Shown piece after piece: positions 1 to 9,322 of a DNA stretch of 64,000 nt. The stretch spans positions 1-64,000 of the forward strand of contig NZ_LUUB01000022.1 in NCBI RefSeq assembly GCF_001641635.1. The letters are read 5' to 3'. How positions within the stretch are numbered: the stretch's first letter is position 1; the number at the start of each line of letters is the position of its first letter. The notes below the pieces were generated by a model that had not been told where the DNA came from, ran no database searches, and saw nothing but the letters and a program-made list of their open reading frames with translations. Position numbers and translations under genes: made by a program. The DNA is from Bradyrhizobium centrolobii (GTDB lineage: Bacteria; Pseudomonadota; Alphaproteobacteria; Rhizobiales; Xanthobacteraceae).

Positions 1-676
1 GGTGCACGCAGGCATCGGCCATGTCGTCGACATAGAGGAATTCGCGGCGCGGCGTGCCGGTGCCCCAGACCGCGACGGTGTTCGCGTCCGCGATCTTCGC
101 CTCGTGAAAGCGCCGGATCAGGGCGGCGACCACGTGGCTGTATTCGGGATGATAATTGTCGCCGGGGCCGTAGAGATTGGTCGGCATCACGCTGATGAAG
201 TCACATCGATACTGGCTGCGATAGGCCTCCGCCATCTTGATGCCGGCGATCTTGGCAATGGCATAGGGCTCGTTGGTCGGCTCCAGCGGTCCGGTCAGCA
301 TGGAGTCCTCGCGCAGCGGCTGGCTGGCGAGCTTCGGATAGATGCAGGAAGAGCCCAGGAACATCAGCTTCTCGGCGCCGTTCAGATGCGCGGCGTGGAT
401 CACGTTGGCCGCGATCGCGATGTTGTCGTAGATGAACTCGGCGCGCAGCGTGTCGTTGGCGAGGATGCCGCCGACCTTGGCGGCGGCGAGGAAGATCACC
501 TGCGGCCGCACCTTCGCGAACCAGTCGAACACCGCGGCCTGGTCGCAGAGATCGACCTCGCGCCGGTCCACGGTGACGAGCCTGACGTCCTCCCGCACAA
601 GCGCACTGCCGACCATGCCGCGATGGCCGGCGACGTAGACGCTCTTGCCCGTCAGCTCAAACCGTACGTTTGCCAT
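1..676 (-). CDS. fcl: GDP-L-fucose synthase, C-terminus cut by window edge
   Basis: Makes GDP-L-fucose from GDP-4-keto-6-deoxymannose by epimerisation and NADPH-dependent reduction. About 225 codons are visible; the C-terminal third lies outside the window. The start (ATG at 674-676) gives [20 protein letters not shown], with the Rossmann motif GHRGMVGSA. Further family motifs are [17 protein letters not shown], the [11 protein letters not shown] segment carrying the Tyr/Lys pair, and RREFLYVDD near the cut. It starts 20 nt inside the 3' end of gmd, so the two are translationally linked as an operon for GDP-fucose supply. The stretch after GSALVR is a few residues shorter than usual, a small oddity that does not touch the active site. 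Confidence 0.93.
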   Translation of the reverse strand, partial: MANVRFELTGKSVYVAGHRGMVGSALVREDVRLVTVDRREVDLCDQAAVFDWFAKVRPQVIFLAAAKVGGILANDTLRAEFIYDNIAIAANVIHAAHLNGAEKLMFLGSSCIYPKLASQPLREDSMLTGPLEPTNEPYAIAKIAGIKMAEAYRSQYRCDFISVMPTNLYGPGDNYHPEYSHVVAALIRRFHEAKIADANTVAVWGTGTPRREFLYVDDMADACVH

Positions 677-1727
677 GGGCGGCTTCCTGTCGTGCCTCCG
701 TCAGATCGCTTGCCACCATCTCCTCGACGAGCTCGGCAAAGGTCCGCTTCGGTGTCCAGCCGAGCGTGTCGCGGGCCTTGCTGGCATCGCCGATGAGGAG
801 ATCGACCTCGGTGGGACGGAAGTAGGTGGGATCGATCCGCACCACGGTCTTGCCGCTCCTGGCATCGATGCCGGTCTCATCCACGCCCTTGCCGCGCCAT
901 TCGATGCGGCGGCCGACTTGCGCGAACGAGAGCTCGACCATCTCGCGCACCGAGCGCGTCTCGCCGGTGGCGAGCACGAAGTCGTCGGGCTTGTCCGCCT
1001 GCAGGATCATGTGCATGCCCTCGACATAATCCTTGGCATGGCCCCAGTCGCGCTTGGCCTCGAGATTGCCGAGATAGAGCGTGTCCTCGAGCCCGACCTC
1101 GATGCGGGCGACGCCGCGGGTGATCTTGCGGGTGACGAAGGTCTCGCCGCGGATCGGGCTCTCGTGATTGAACAGGATGCCGTTGGAGGCGAACATGCCG
1201 TAGGCCTCGCGGTAGTTCACCGTGATCCAGTAGCCGTAGAGTTTCGCCACGCCGTACGGCGAGCGCGGATAGAACGGCGTGGTCTCCTTCTGCGGGATCT
1301 GCTGCACGAGGCCGTAGAGCTCGGAGGTCGAGGCCTGGTAGAACCGCGTCTCCTTCTCCATGCCGAGGATGCGGATCGCCTCCAACAGGCGCAGCACGCC
1401 GATGGCGTCGGCGTTGGCGGTGTATTCGGGGCTTTCGAAGCTGACCGCGACGTGGCTCTGGGCGGCGAGATTGTAGATCTCGGTCGGCCGGATCTGCTGC
1501 ACCAGGCGGATCAGATTGGTCGAGTCGGTCATGTCGCCGTAATGCATCAGGAACGGCACGTTGCCGACATGCGGGTCCTGATACAGGTGATCGACGCGCG
1601 CGGTGTTGAACGACGACGAGCGCCGCTTGATGCCGTGCACGACATAGCCGAGCGACAGCAGATACTCGGCGAGATAGGCGCCGTCCTGGCCGGTCACGCC
1701 GGTGATCAGAGCGATCCGCTCACGCAT
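657..1727 (-). CDS. gmd: GDP-mannose 4,6-dehydratase
   Basis: Converts GDP-D-mannose to GDP-4-keto-6-deoxy-D-mannose, the first step to GDP-L-fucose. The chosen start (ATG 1725-1727) gives a 356-residue protein beginning [20 protein letters not shown], the usual N-terminus with the NADP-binding GVTGQDG loop. The reading frame stays open further upstream, but that part is remnant sequence of another gene. Catalytic elements are STSE at about residues 133-136 and the pair Y158/K162 in SPYGVAK. The 3' end overlaps fcl by 20 nt. The length is normal for the family. Confidence 0.95.
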   Translation of the reverse strand: MRERIALITGVTGQDGAYLAEYLLSLGYVVHGIKRRSSSFNTARVDHLYQDPHVGNVPFLMHYGDMTDSTNLIRLVQQIRPTEIYNLAAQSHVAVSFESPEYTANADAIGVLRLLEAIRILGMEKETRFYQASTSELYGLVQQIPQKETTPFYPRSPYGVAKLYGYWITVNYREAYGMFASNGILFNHESPIRGETFVTRKITRGVARIEVGLEDTLYLGNLEAKRDWGHAKDYVEGMHMILQADKPDDFVLATGETRSVREMVELSFAQVGRRIEWRGKGVDETGIDARSGKTVVRIDPTYFRPTEVDLLIGDASKARDTLGWTPKRTFAELVEEMVASDLTEARQEAAHGKRTV

Positions 1728-1853
1728 GGCTTTGCGCCTTGTTCCCGGTAAAGAGGTCCAGCGGACGGAATAACCTCCGTTCGCGCTCCCTGACAAGGTC
1801 ACAGCCAACGAGAAAGCGCGCGGACCGGGCCTTCCCGGACGAGACGCCTGTCG

Positions 1854-1865
1854 CCCGATATCGGG
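1854..1865. promoter_or_regulatory. Perfect 12-bp palindrome upstream of gmd
   Basis: CCCGATATCGGG lies about 127 bp before the gmd start. Its core CGATATCG also occurs twice in the region upstream of the Wzc-like kinase gene (45842-45849 and 45908-45915). This is a possible operator; no regulator is identified, and an 8-bp core can recur by chance. Confidence 0.25.
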
Positions 1866-1871
1866 ATCACC

Positions 1872-2103
1872 GCGGTGGTACTTTCGATACCATTCGACGA
1901 AGCGGCCGAGGCCGTCCGCCAAAGGCGTCGATGCCGCGAAGCCGACCCCGGGGCGGCGCTTGAGGGTTTCGAGGCGCGCGCTTCAGCGCCGGATCGTAAT
2001 ACGGCGTGAACCCATCGATGCCAACGACCTGCTCGCCGTGCGACAATAGCCGTTCACAAACCTGCATTCCGATGAAGCCGGCTGCACGGACAAGGATGGA
2101 GCC
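1872..2103 (-). pseudogene. Collapsed UDP-glucuronate 4-epimerase relic
   Basis: The minus strand first encodes a typical nucleotide-sugar epimerase N-terminus: ILVRAAGFIGMQVCERLL, then VVGID, then YYDPALKR. A one-base frame change (about 1980) leads into [11 protein letters not shown]. This runs directly into what looks like the extreme C-terminus of the same family, [19 protein letters not shown]. Roughly 240 central residues, including the catalytic Tyr/Lys, are therefore missing. The first Gly of the dinucleotide motif is also altered (VRAAG in place of VTGAAG). I read it as an internal deletion plus a frameshift in an old UDP-glucuronate 4-epimerase gene next to gmd. The family assignment rests on remembered sequence patterns. 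Confidence 0.7.
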
Positions 2104-2366
2104 GAACAGACCGCATGGCCCCGGCTTACGGCTTCGCGCAGAAAAATGCACTCCAACGTGGCCGCAGTCCGCAGGATGAAGTTAGTAATCGGCTTAGAAT
2201 GTATTAAGAAACTGCCCCGCTGTCCGCCGAGCGAAGCCGCCCGGCGTACCAATCGACTAGCCGGCTCAACCAGAAAGTGATATCTTTCTAGCAGTTCTAT
2301 GGTGGAAATGCGGCGACGCCCGTGGTCCAGGAAGTCGCAAATGCCAAATGCAAGGAGGAACGGATC

Positions 2367-2657
2367 TTGGTCTTGCTGATCATAGCAAGCGGCGTAGCCG
2401 GTCTTTTTTTGGGACGTTTTCTTCGCGCATACGCGCTTATTCCAGCGACAACTCTGATTATGGTTCCAGCATGGTATCTGGGCCTTGAGCATGGTTTCGC
2501 CCGTGGCGTGATGGCATTCGTCATCAGCGCGGTCGTAATGCAGCTCCTTTTTTGCGCCAGCCTGGTGGCCTACCTGGTCATCGAAAACCTCTCGTTGATC
2601 GACAGTGTGCAGTCGGAAGCATCCCCACCGCTGCCTGAAACACGAGCCGCATTCTAG
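2367..2657 (+). CDS. Small membrane protein, 96 aa
   Basis: I do not recognise a named family. The start chosen is TTG at 2367, because AAGGAGG (2352-2358) sits eight bases before it; an in-frame ATG at 2322 would add a charged, unlikely leader. About three hydrophobic helices are visible: LVLLIIASGVAGLFLG, then ALIPATTLIMVPAWYLG, then VMAFVISAVVMQLLF. The opening pattern (short helix, GxxLGRF, hydrophobic stretch with Pro) resembles the proteins at 57097 and 60938, so the three may form one family scattered through this locus. Function unknown; probably inner membrane. Confidence 0.6.
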   Translation: MVLLIIASGVAGLFLGRFLRAYALIPATTLIMVPAWYLGLEHGFARGVMAFVISAVVMQLLFCASLVAYLVIENLSLIDSVQSEASPPLPETRAAF

Positions 2658-2899
2658 CCAAATCGTTGGCCGCGATAGCCGGGGATTTCGTCGCATAGCA
2701 GTAGCCTGCATTGCGACTTTCCTCAATTCGCATCAGCTCTACGCCTGTTGACGAGCGTGTGCGCTGCGGATGATCCACGGTTCCCGCGCACTTTTAACCG
2801 TTTCGTAGACAGCAGCCCAGATCAGGAACCGGCCGGGACTTTTGGGCCAGACAATTGGCTTGTCTGTTAGAGCCGGTTCCTCGGGTCACGCTGGTCAGA

Positions 2900-3154
2900 T
2901 CACTTGGGCTCATTGTCCACCTTGCCGCCATTCGCGACGCACTTGTTGTAATACGCGCGCTGATCACTTCCCGATCCCTTGGCGCTTCCCGCTGCCGGAT
3001 TTCCGGGCTCGCGTGGAGGAAATTGCTTGGCAGTAAGAGCACTGCATTTTCTGGCGAGTTCCGCGGTAATTGCCGACGCCCGATCCGGCAACAAGCCAAA
3101 CAGCGTGCAGATAAGCGCAAGCAGAACGCACCTAGATTTCCAGTTGGCGAACAT
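2900..3154 (-). CDS. Small secreted protein, 84 aa
   Basis: Begins MFANWKSRCVLLALICTLFG and has a Sec signal peptide ending near DRASA. About 58 mature residues follow with two cysteines (RKCSAL and NKCVAN), which could form one disulfide in the periplasm. GGAAGGG stands just before the ATG in a usable ribosome-binding position. No catalytic motif is visible. Similar short periplasmic proteins with an AITAELA-like mature start are common in Bradyrhizobium genomes, as far as I recall. Function unknown. Confidence 0.6.
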   Translation of the reverse strand: MFANWKSRCVLLALICTLFGLLPDRASAITAELARKCSALTAKQFPPREPGNPAAGSAKGSGSDQRAYYNKCVANGGKVDNEPK

Positions 3155-3311
3155 GACACCCTTCCGTGCTTGAACCGCTTGATCGACGCGCCATCTTTCT
3201 GCGTCAATGTTCCGATGATCTTAGCGGATATTGATCCGGACGAAAGGCCATGTTCCGGGTCCGCAAGTCGATCCCATCCCGATTCATGCAGTCAGCGGCG
3301 CAGCAAAATCG

Positions 3312-3612
3312 ATGAGTTCGAGCGAACTGGTGCCGAGCGATCACGACCGCGTTGAAGCGGTCTCCAACGAGGTCCAGTTCGCGCTCGTCATCGCCCGCAT
3401 GATCGGCACGGTCGCGCACAGCCCGGAGCATCTGCGCCCGGCCGTCTTCGATCTTCGCGTTACGAGCTGCAGGAACAGTTCACCTCTGCGGATGCGCCGG
3501 ACGTCAAGCGGACGCAGCAGGCGGTCGAAGCCCCATTCGCGGCGTCGAGGAATCTTCAAGGCAGCAGATCCAGCGCGCACCGCCGCAGGTCGAAGCCGGG
3601 GAAACCAATTGA
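3312..3612 (+). pseudogene. Frameshifted small conserved protein
   Basis: From ATG 3312 the frame reads MSSSELVPSDHDRVEAVSNE and continues to AVFDL (about 3455). The coding pattern then moves to a second frame (RYELQEQFTSADAPDVKRTQ, from 3458) and near 3533 to a third (IRGVEESSRQQIQ, ending at TGA 3610-3612). Joined together these give one plausible helical protein of about 100 residues. That suggests two single-base changes in a formerly intact gene, or sequencing errors. No function is known to me. Confidence 0.5.
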
Positions 3613-3665
3613 GATGAACAGACTTGTCATTTGACTGCCTCGAGTTCGGCAGATGGAGGCCTCCG

Positions 3666-3902
3666 ATGCTAACGCTCAGACTCCTGCTGATTACTCCGCT
3701 CGTTGTGGCGACGCCAGCGCTCGCGCAAGGCACGCAGCAACATCAGGGTGTTCAGAACCGCTCCCACAATGTCACGACGGGTTCGCGCAGTCCCGTAGCA
3801 ACCCGGCCGAGCAACAATCCCTTCAAGGATCCCATCGGCCAGGGTGTGCCTCCGGCTGTATCGGTCAACCCCAACCTGAACAGCAACCGGACCAATCGGT
3901 GA
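3666..3902 (+). CDS. Small secreted protein, 78 aa
   Basis: ATG 3666 is preceded by GGAGG at a normal distance and gives MLTLRLLLITPLVVATPALA, a clear Sec signal peptide cleaved before QGTQQ. The mature part is about 57 residues, rich in Asn, Ser, Pro and Gln with no cysteine (ending NPNLNSNRTNR), and is probably disordered. The frame is open further upstream, but the leader there is not signal-like. Function unknown. Confidence 0.55.
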   Translation: MLTLRLLLITPLVVATPALAQGTQQHQGVQNRSHNVTTGSRSPVATRPSNNPFKDPIGQGVPPAVSVNPNLNSNRTNR

Positions 3903-3907
3903 AAGAG

Positions 3908-3944
3908 ACGCCGCCGCTTTTCGTCATTGCATTCGCGGCGGCGT
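3908..3944. terminator. Stem-loop between converging genes
   Basis: ACGCCGCCGC (3908-3917) pairs perfectly with GCGGCGGCGT (3935-3944) around a 17-nt loop, just after the stop at 3902 and before the end of the RTX gene at 3998. There is no clear T tract, so termination is an inference. Confidence 0.5.
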
Positions 3945-3997
3945 GCAGCTGAGCAGCTTTCTACCGGGGTCTATGGCGGCAGGTGCGATTCCGGGCA

Positions 3998-6900
3998 CTA
4001 TTGGTGAAGTATGAAGTTGTAAAACTCCGCAAGATGAGCATCCGCCGGTTTCGCAAAGTGGAGCTCGGGATGGTCGGTCGCCGGCAAGGCTGTTTGGAGG
4101 CTGTCGGGCAGCGGTACTGCCGGACCCACCTGGTGATTGAAGGTCTCAAGGCCTGGATGGGCTGCGCCTGCCGATGAATTGGCGTGATCGAAGGCAAAGC
4201 CGTCGCCGGCCAGCCACACGGCCATCGGAGCCAGTGCAGCTGGCATCGGTTGCGGCGTTAGAACCGAGTTGAAATCAAATCCATCCTTGGGAGGATCGAT
4301 GACCAGCGTGCCGCCGCTTCCGTCGCTGGAAAGATTGAACGTCGAGTGGGTGTAATCGCCAACCAGCGACAGATGCGCCGCGTGGTTTTGGGCATCGACC
4401 ACGGTCAGCACGCCTCCGGACGTGTCTCCCGAATAGGAGGCCGACGTTCCGGACCCGAAGGCAATATCCTTCAGGTCGATCTGGTTCGAGTTGGACGCGG
4501 TTCCGTCGCCGCTCAGATGGATCAGCTTTCCCGTGAACTGGGATGAATGATCGAGCACCAGCGTTCCAGTTGCAGCATTGAAGGTGATCGACCCGGAAAC
4601 GGCGCCGGTCAATTCGAGCTTGGCCCCGGCCTCGATCGTAACTGACTGGCTCATATTGCCCAAGGCCAGGACGACTTTTCCCGAAATATCGAGGACGGTG
4701 GATGGTGTGTTGATCACGCCGTCGCCATTGAGGTCCTGGTGGAAGACGGTCTCGATCGACTTGAGTGACGCGTCGGCTCCGGAGACGCTGTTCAGAATCT
4801 TGGACGTGAAGTTGCCGTTGCTGTCGGTGCTCCAAACGGAGTACTGGCCGGTGATCGAATCCTTCCAGGCTACGTCATAGCCTCCTGACGTCGCTTCCGC
4901 GCCGATTGGCGACCAGGTCCCGAACTGTCCAGCAACGACGGCGGCACCAGCGTACTTCAACGACGGTCCCTGGCTGCCACCAATCGGGTCGAGCAAGTAG
5001 ATATTGCCGAGTTTATCCAGACTGGTCGCGCCGGACGCTTCGATCGATGTCGCCGTTGATGTCGTGTTTGATGTGGTCGAGGTGACCGGTGGCACGCCGA
5101 TCACACCATCGCCATTCAAGTCCTGGTGGAAAGCAGTTTCGATCGATTCAAATGACGAACTTGTTGCCGACGCGTTGTTCAGTATCTTGGACCCAAAGTT
5201 GCCGTTGCTGTCGGTGGCCCAAACCGAATAATTACCGGTAACGGAATCTTTCCAGGCCACGTCATAGCCGCTTGAGGTCGCTTCCGCGGCCACGGGCGAC
5301 CATGTTCCAAACTGCCCCGCCGTGACCGCCACGCCGCCATACTTCAGCAGGACCGCGGCGTCGGCATTCGACATGTAAAAGCTGGTTCCAACCTTGGTGA
5401 AGGACGTCGTGCCGATCGCCTCAACGGTGGTGCCGATCACCGCCGCGAGGACATTGGAGGACGCGCTTTGATTGCCAGCCACGTCCGTCGCGGTCGCGGA
5501 GAGCTTATGCGGACCTGCGGCAAGTGCGGCGGTATTGATGCTCCACGTACCGTTGGATGCCGCGACCACGGTGCCCAGCAGGACTGATCCGTCGTACAAT
5601 TTGACGGTGCTTGCGGCTTCTGCTGCGCCGGAAGCGGTGATGGTGCTCCCGGATGCAAGCGTGGCCGAGATGAAATTGGGTGCCGTCGGCGGCTGCGTGT
5701 CGACTGTCACGTTCAACGCCGCCGATGCGGCGCTGAGATTTCCGACGGCATCAGCGGCCCTGGCGGCGAAGACGTGGCCGCCGTCGGCCAGCTTTGCCGT
5801 CGCAAACGACCAGGCGCCCGCTGCGTCGGCGATCGCGGTTCCGATCAAGGTTGCCTGGTCGAAAATTTCCACGGTGACGCCGGACTGGGCGCTTCCGGCC
5901 AGGGTCAGGTGATTTGCCGCGGTGACGCCCGATGCGGTCACACTGCTGCCGGCTGCGAATGAAACCGTCGGCGCCGCCAGCCCCGTCATGGTCATCGGCG
6001 TATTCCAGTCCGTGACGAACGCAAAGTCCGAGGAGGTCAGCTGGGTGACGCCGACGAGGTTGAGCGTATCCGAGCCTCTCGCGTAGTGGACGGTCCACAC
6101 GTCACCAACGCGTGTCAGGTAGGCAGAGGCGTCATAGCCCTTCAGCAACAGCTTGTCGTGCTCGGAGCTGGTGGTGGTCAGAACGTGGAAGTCGGCGATC
6201 GTGACGTTGCCGCTGCCCGGGGTGTAGACGAACGTGTCGTTCCCCGCGCCTCCGGAGATCCAGTCGTTGCCGCCGCCGCCGTTGAGGACGTCGTCGCCGC
6301 TCGAGCCCACGATGCGGTTCGCGAGCTGGTTGCCGGTGCCGGTGAGCCCGCCCATCATCAGGGTCAGGTTTTCGACGTTGTCTGGCAGTGTATAGGAGGT
6401 CCATGCTTCGACACTGTCGATGCCGCCGCCAGGATTCTCAACGATTTTCTGGTTCGCGTTGTTGACGACGTAGGTGTCGTCGCCCGTCCATCCGACCATC
6501 GTGTCGTCGGTGTTATATGGCGTAATCTTGTCGTTCGCCGAGGTGCCGTACACCATGTGGCTGCTGGCGCTTCCGTTGATCCAGGATGTGATCAGGCCGC
6601 CGACCGGCAGCGAACCGGGAAGCTGGAAATCGTCGCTGGTAAAGGACGAGATCGTCGTGTTGCGGAAAACAAGGGTGTCCTGGTGCGTCAACGCCAGATA
6701 GACGTCGTTCCCGACCTGAGTCATCGCCGCCTGGATGTCGCTGAACGAGGTGAAGGCAAAGCCGTTGAGCTGAACGACATCGTGCCCCGCCGCCGAACCT
6801 GGTGTGAAATCGGTGATGATGTCCGAACCGTCGCCGGCATTGATGACGAAGGTGTCCGCGCCGCCGCCGCCGGTCAGGATGTCGTTGCCGAGCCCGCCGG

Positions 6901-8977
6901 TGATGATGTTGGCAGCATCATTGCCGATGATGATGTTGGACTGCGAGTTGCCCGTGGCATTGATCGCGGCTGAGCCCGTGAGCGTCAGGTTCTCGACATA
7001 GTCGGGAAGCTTGTAGGTGACCGATGACATTATCGTGTCGATGCCGCCGCCATAGCCTTCTGCGACCTTGGCGTTTGGATCGGAGACAATATAGGTGTCG
7101 TCGCCAGCGCCGCCGCTCAGGGTGTCGGCGCCCCCTGCTCCGTCGATCAGATCGTTGCCGGACGTGCCGGTCAGAGTGTCGGCGCTCGCGGTTCCGGTGA
7201 TCGTGTTGGTCGGCGTTCCGCTGGCGAGCAGCGTAAAATTCGCAAGCGTGTATTCCGGCAATTGATACGCGGTAATCGAATCGATCGTCACCGTCGCGGT
7301 CGCATTGGGGGCGGCATTGCCGGCCCAGCTCCCGCCCACGGCAAGGTTGGAGATCATGTACATCGCCGTATTCATGTCCGAGGGTGTGGCCACCTGCCCC
7401 ACCTCCGCGCCATCCACGAAATAGGTCAGCGTGTACGGCGTCCATTCCACTGCGAACGTGTGCTGGCCGGCCGTCAGGTTGGCGGTATTCGCCCAATATC
7501 CCTGGTCAGGTGTGGTCGAAGATCGGAAACCCCAATGAGATTGGTCAGGATGCGTGCCGAGGGCTTCGAGCACGTCGAGCTCCGTTGCGAGACCGTGCGT
7601 GTTGGTGGGCAGCATCCAGAAAGCAGGCCACGCGCCGGGCGTGCCGGACAGCGTGGCCGTCATCTGAAAATAGCCGTAGGTCTGGGCGAAGCCGTTCTGC
7701 GTCGAGATCATGCCCGACGAAAACTGGTGGTTGCCGACATAAGCCGCGTCGCTCGCAGGCAGCGGCTGCGCGGTGATGACGAGATGGCCGTCCTGGATCG
7801 AGAACGGATTGAGGCCGAGCGGCGCCGAGGCCTGGCTTCCCGGTAGTCCCGAAAAGCTCGGGTCGACGTAGACTTGCTGCTCTCCCGCGAGCGAGTAACT
7901 CGTCGCGCCGCTCCAGGCATAGCTTGTTCGCCACGTCAGATGCGGGTCCTGGCCCGCGGAGAGCGTGTTGAAATCGTCGTTGAAGGTCTGCACCATGTCG
8001 GTGCGCGGCGTGACGATATTGACGTTGGCCGCGGTGAAATCCCCGACCTTGGTATTGTTGAGCCTGATGTTTTCGCCGCTGCTGAGCGTAAGGACGGTAT
8101 CGGTGCCGACCTGCTTCATGGCGGCGGTGACGTCGGAAAGCGTGTGGAAACCGGTGCGGTTGAGCTGCAAGATGTCGCCGCCGGCGCCGGTTGTGAATCC
8201 GCTGATGATGTCGTTGCCGTTACCTACAGCGATGACAAAGGTGTCGATGCCGCCGCCGCCGTTGAGCACATCATTGCCCTTGCCGCCATCGATGATGTTG
8301 TTGCCGGAGTTGCCGATGATGATGTTGTCGAGATCGTTGCCGGTCGCAGGCGACGCGTCGCTGCCGCCCAATACCAGGTTTTCGACATTGGGCGCATTGA
8401 CGAGGCTGTAGCCGTCGACCATCCCATCATAGATGGTATCGATGCCCTGCCCGGCCTGTTCGACAACCTTGGTGTTGTGGTCGAACATGAAGTAGCTATC
8501 GTCCCCGGCGCCGCCGATGAGGGTGACGCCGGTTCCAAACGCCTGCAGCGAGTCGTTCATCGCGCTGCCGGTCAGCGTGCCGCCAGCCTGCACCGTTAGC
8601 GCCGCCGTGTTGGGCGAAGCGCTACCCTGAAGCGGATTGTCGAGCACGACATTGGACGCGACGAGTGAGGAGAGCGCGACGTTCTGCAACGTCAGAGTTT
8701 CGGTGCTCGACAGGGTGACGACCGTATCGGCCCCCACCTGCCTGGCAGCCGCAACGAAGGTTGCGAAGGTTGCAAAGCCGTAGTTCTGGACACGCAGGAC
8801 GTCACCACCGGCGCCGGCCTGAAAGTCGCTGATGGTGTCGGAGCCGTAGCCCTTCGAAATCGCGAAGATGTCGCTGCCGGCTCCGCCGGTGAGAAGGTCG
8901 TTTCCAGTGCCTCCGAAGAGAATATCTGATCCGGAAGTTCCGACGATAACGCTCGCGTAGGTTTGGTTTGTTGCCAT
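3998..8977 (-). CDS. RTX-type secreted GH16 glycanase, 1659 aa
   Basis: Likely an extracellular beta-glucanase acting on the cell's own EPS, in the style of rhizobial ExsH. RTX Ca-binding repeats sit at about residues 15-50, 150-250, 590-720 and 800-920 (for example GGTGNDLLTGGAGSD). A GH16 domain spans about 325-575 with the catalytic motif ELDVLE (E466 nucleophile, D468, E471 acid/base). Two Ig-like domains follow (about 1002-1093 and 1094-1183), then two tandem tryptophan-rich modules (about 1186-1295 and 1311-1422), each ending in a DLNGDGVI calcium loop. A beta-rich tail ends EFYNFILHQ. There is no N-terminal signal peptide, which fits type I secretion with a C-terminal signal. No dedicated type I membrane-fusion protein is visible in the window. 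Confidence 0.9.
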   Translation of the reverse strand: MATNQTYASVIVGTSGSDILFGGTGNDLLTGGAGSDIFAISKGYGSDTISDFQAGAGGDVLRVQNYGFATFATFVAAARQVGADTVVTLSSTETLTLQNVALSSLVASNVVLDNPLQGSASPNTAALTVQAGGTLTGSAMNDSLQAFGTGVTLIGGAGDDSYFMFDHNTKVVEQAGQGIDTIYDGMVDGYSLVNAPNVENLVLGGSDASPATGNDLDNIIIGNSGNNIIDGGKGNDVLNGGGGIDTFVIAVGNGNDIISGFTTGAGGDILQLNRTGFHTLSDVTAAMKQVGTDTVLTLSSGENIRLNNTKVGDFTAANVNIVTPRTDMVQTFNDDFNTLSAGQDPHLTWRTSYAWSGATSYSLAGEQQVYVDPSFSGLPGSQASAPLGLNPFSIQDGHLVITAQPLPASDAAYVGNHQFSSGMISTQNGFAQTYGYFQMTATLSGTPGAWPAFWMLPTNTHGLATELDVLEALGTHPDQSHWGFRSSTTPDQGYWANTANLTAGQHTFAVEWTPYTLTYFVDGAEVGQVATPSDMNTAMYMISNLAVGGSWAGNAAPNATATVTIDSITAYQLPEYTLANFTLLASGTPTNTITGTASADTLTGTSGNDLIDGAGGADTLSGGAGDDTYIVSDPNAKVAEGYGGGIDTIMSSVTYKLPDYVENLTLTGSAAINATGNSQSNIIIGNDAANIITGGLGNDILTGGGGADTFVINAGDGSDIITDFTPGSAAGHDVVQLNGFAFTSFSDIQAAMTQVGNDVYLALTHQDTLVFRNTTISSFTSDDFQLPGSLPVGGLITSWINGSASSHMVYGTSANDKITPYNTDDTMVGWTGDDTYVVNNANQKIVENPGGGIDSVEAWTSYTLPDNVENLTLMMGGLTGTGNQLANRIVGSSGDDVLNGGGGNDWISGGAGNDTFVYTPGSGNVTIADFHVLTTTSSEHDKLLLKGYDASAYLTRVGDVWTVHYARGSDTLNLVGVTQLTSSDFAFVTDWNTPMTMTGLAAPTVSFAAGSSVTASGVTAANHLTLAGSAQSGVTVEIFDQATLIGTAIADAAGAWSFATAKLADGGHVFAARAADAVGNLSAASAALNVTVDTQPPTAPNFISATLASGSTITASGAAEAASTVKLYDGSVLLGTVVAASNGTWSINTAALAAGPHKLSATATDVAGNQSASSNVLAAVIGTTVEAIGTTSFTKVGTSFYMSNADAAVLLKYGGVAVTAGQFGTWSPVAAEATSSGYDVAWKDSVTGNYSVWATDSNGNFGSKILNNASATSSSFESIETAFHQDLNGDGVIGVPPVTSTTSNTTSTATSIEASGATSLDKLGNIYLLDPIGGSQGPSLKYAGAAVVAGQFGTWSPIGAEATSGGYDVAWKDSITGQYSVWSTDSNGNFTSKILNSVSGADASLKSIETVFHQDLNGDGVINTPSTVLDISGKVVLALGNMSQSVTIEAGAKLELTGAVSGSITFNAATGTLVLDHSSQFTGKLIHLSGDGTASNSNQIDLKDIAFGSGTSASYSGDTSGGVLTVVDAQNHAAHLSLVGDYTHSTFNLSSDGSGGTLVIDPPKDGFDFNSVLTPQPMPAALAPMAVWLAGDGFAFDHANSSAGAAHPGLETFNHQVGPAVPLPDSLQTALPATDHPELHFAKPADAHLAEFYNFILHQ
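4712..5422 (-). repeat. Tandem tryptophan-rich modules inside the RTX glycanase
   Basis: Two copies of a module of about 110 residues are encoded at 5093-5422 and 4712-5047. Both carry GQFGTWSP, GYDVAWKDS, a SNGNF block, and the end HQDLNGDGVI. The DNA is also clearly similar, so this is an intragenic duplication. The pattern matches the tryptophan-rich C-terminal domain family I know from cyanobacterial secreted proteins. Confidence 0.75.
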
Positions 8978-9322
8978 GATGGATTACGTGCTCCTTGTTG
9001 GAGCCACAACCACCACGAATGAGTTCAAGCTGGTTTACGAACTTCGAAAAAAATTGAAGCATGGGGAAGAAAGCGTGCTGCCCATTCAAGGATGTTCCTG
9101 AATGCGCGCGTTCACATGCAATGAGTTGCGATCGGGTTCCTCTAAGGGAACAGCATCTGCAACAAACGCAAAGGGCGTCGAAACTGACTTGCCGTTCGCG
9201 CCCGACTCCGCAGCCGAGCCTTCAGCTCTTGGTCTAATCCCGTAATACTACGGGCGAGGACATGATCGCGCTTGTCGACGCGCGCAGCCGCGGAACTTTC
9301 GAGGTCCCCGCAACGACAAAGT

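Noticed and set aside
2..1751. Long plus-strand open frames over fcl and gmd (264 and 368 codons)
   Set aside because: They are antisense to two clearly recognised enzymes. Composition is typical of high-GC shadow frames and no motif is present.
4275..8599. Many plus- and minus-strand frames of 60 to 295 codons inside the RTX glycanase
   Set aside because: Repetitive Gly/Asp codons keep alternative frames open; none has domains, and all overlap the real 1659-residue gene.
3998..8977. Repeated short units that might suggest a CRISPR or satellite array
   Set aside because: They encode RTX nonapeptides in frame, with no constant repeat-spacer structure.
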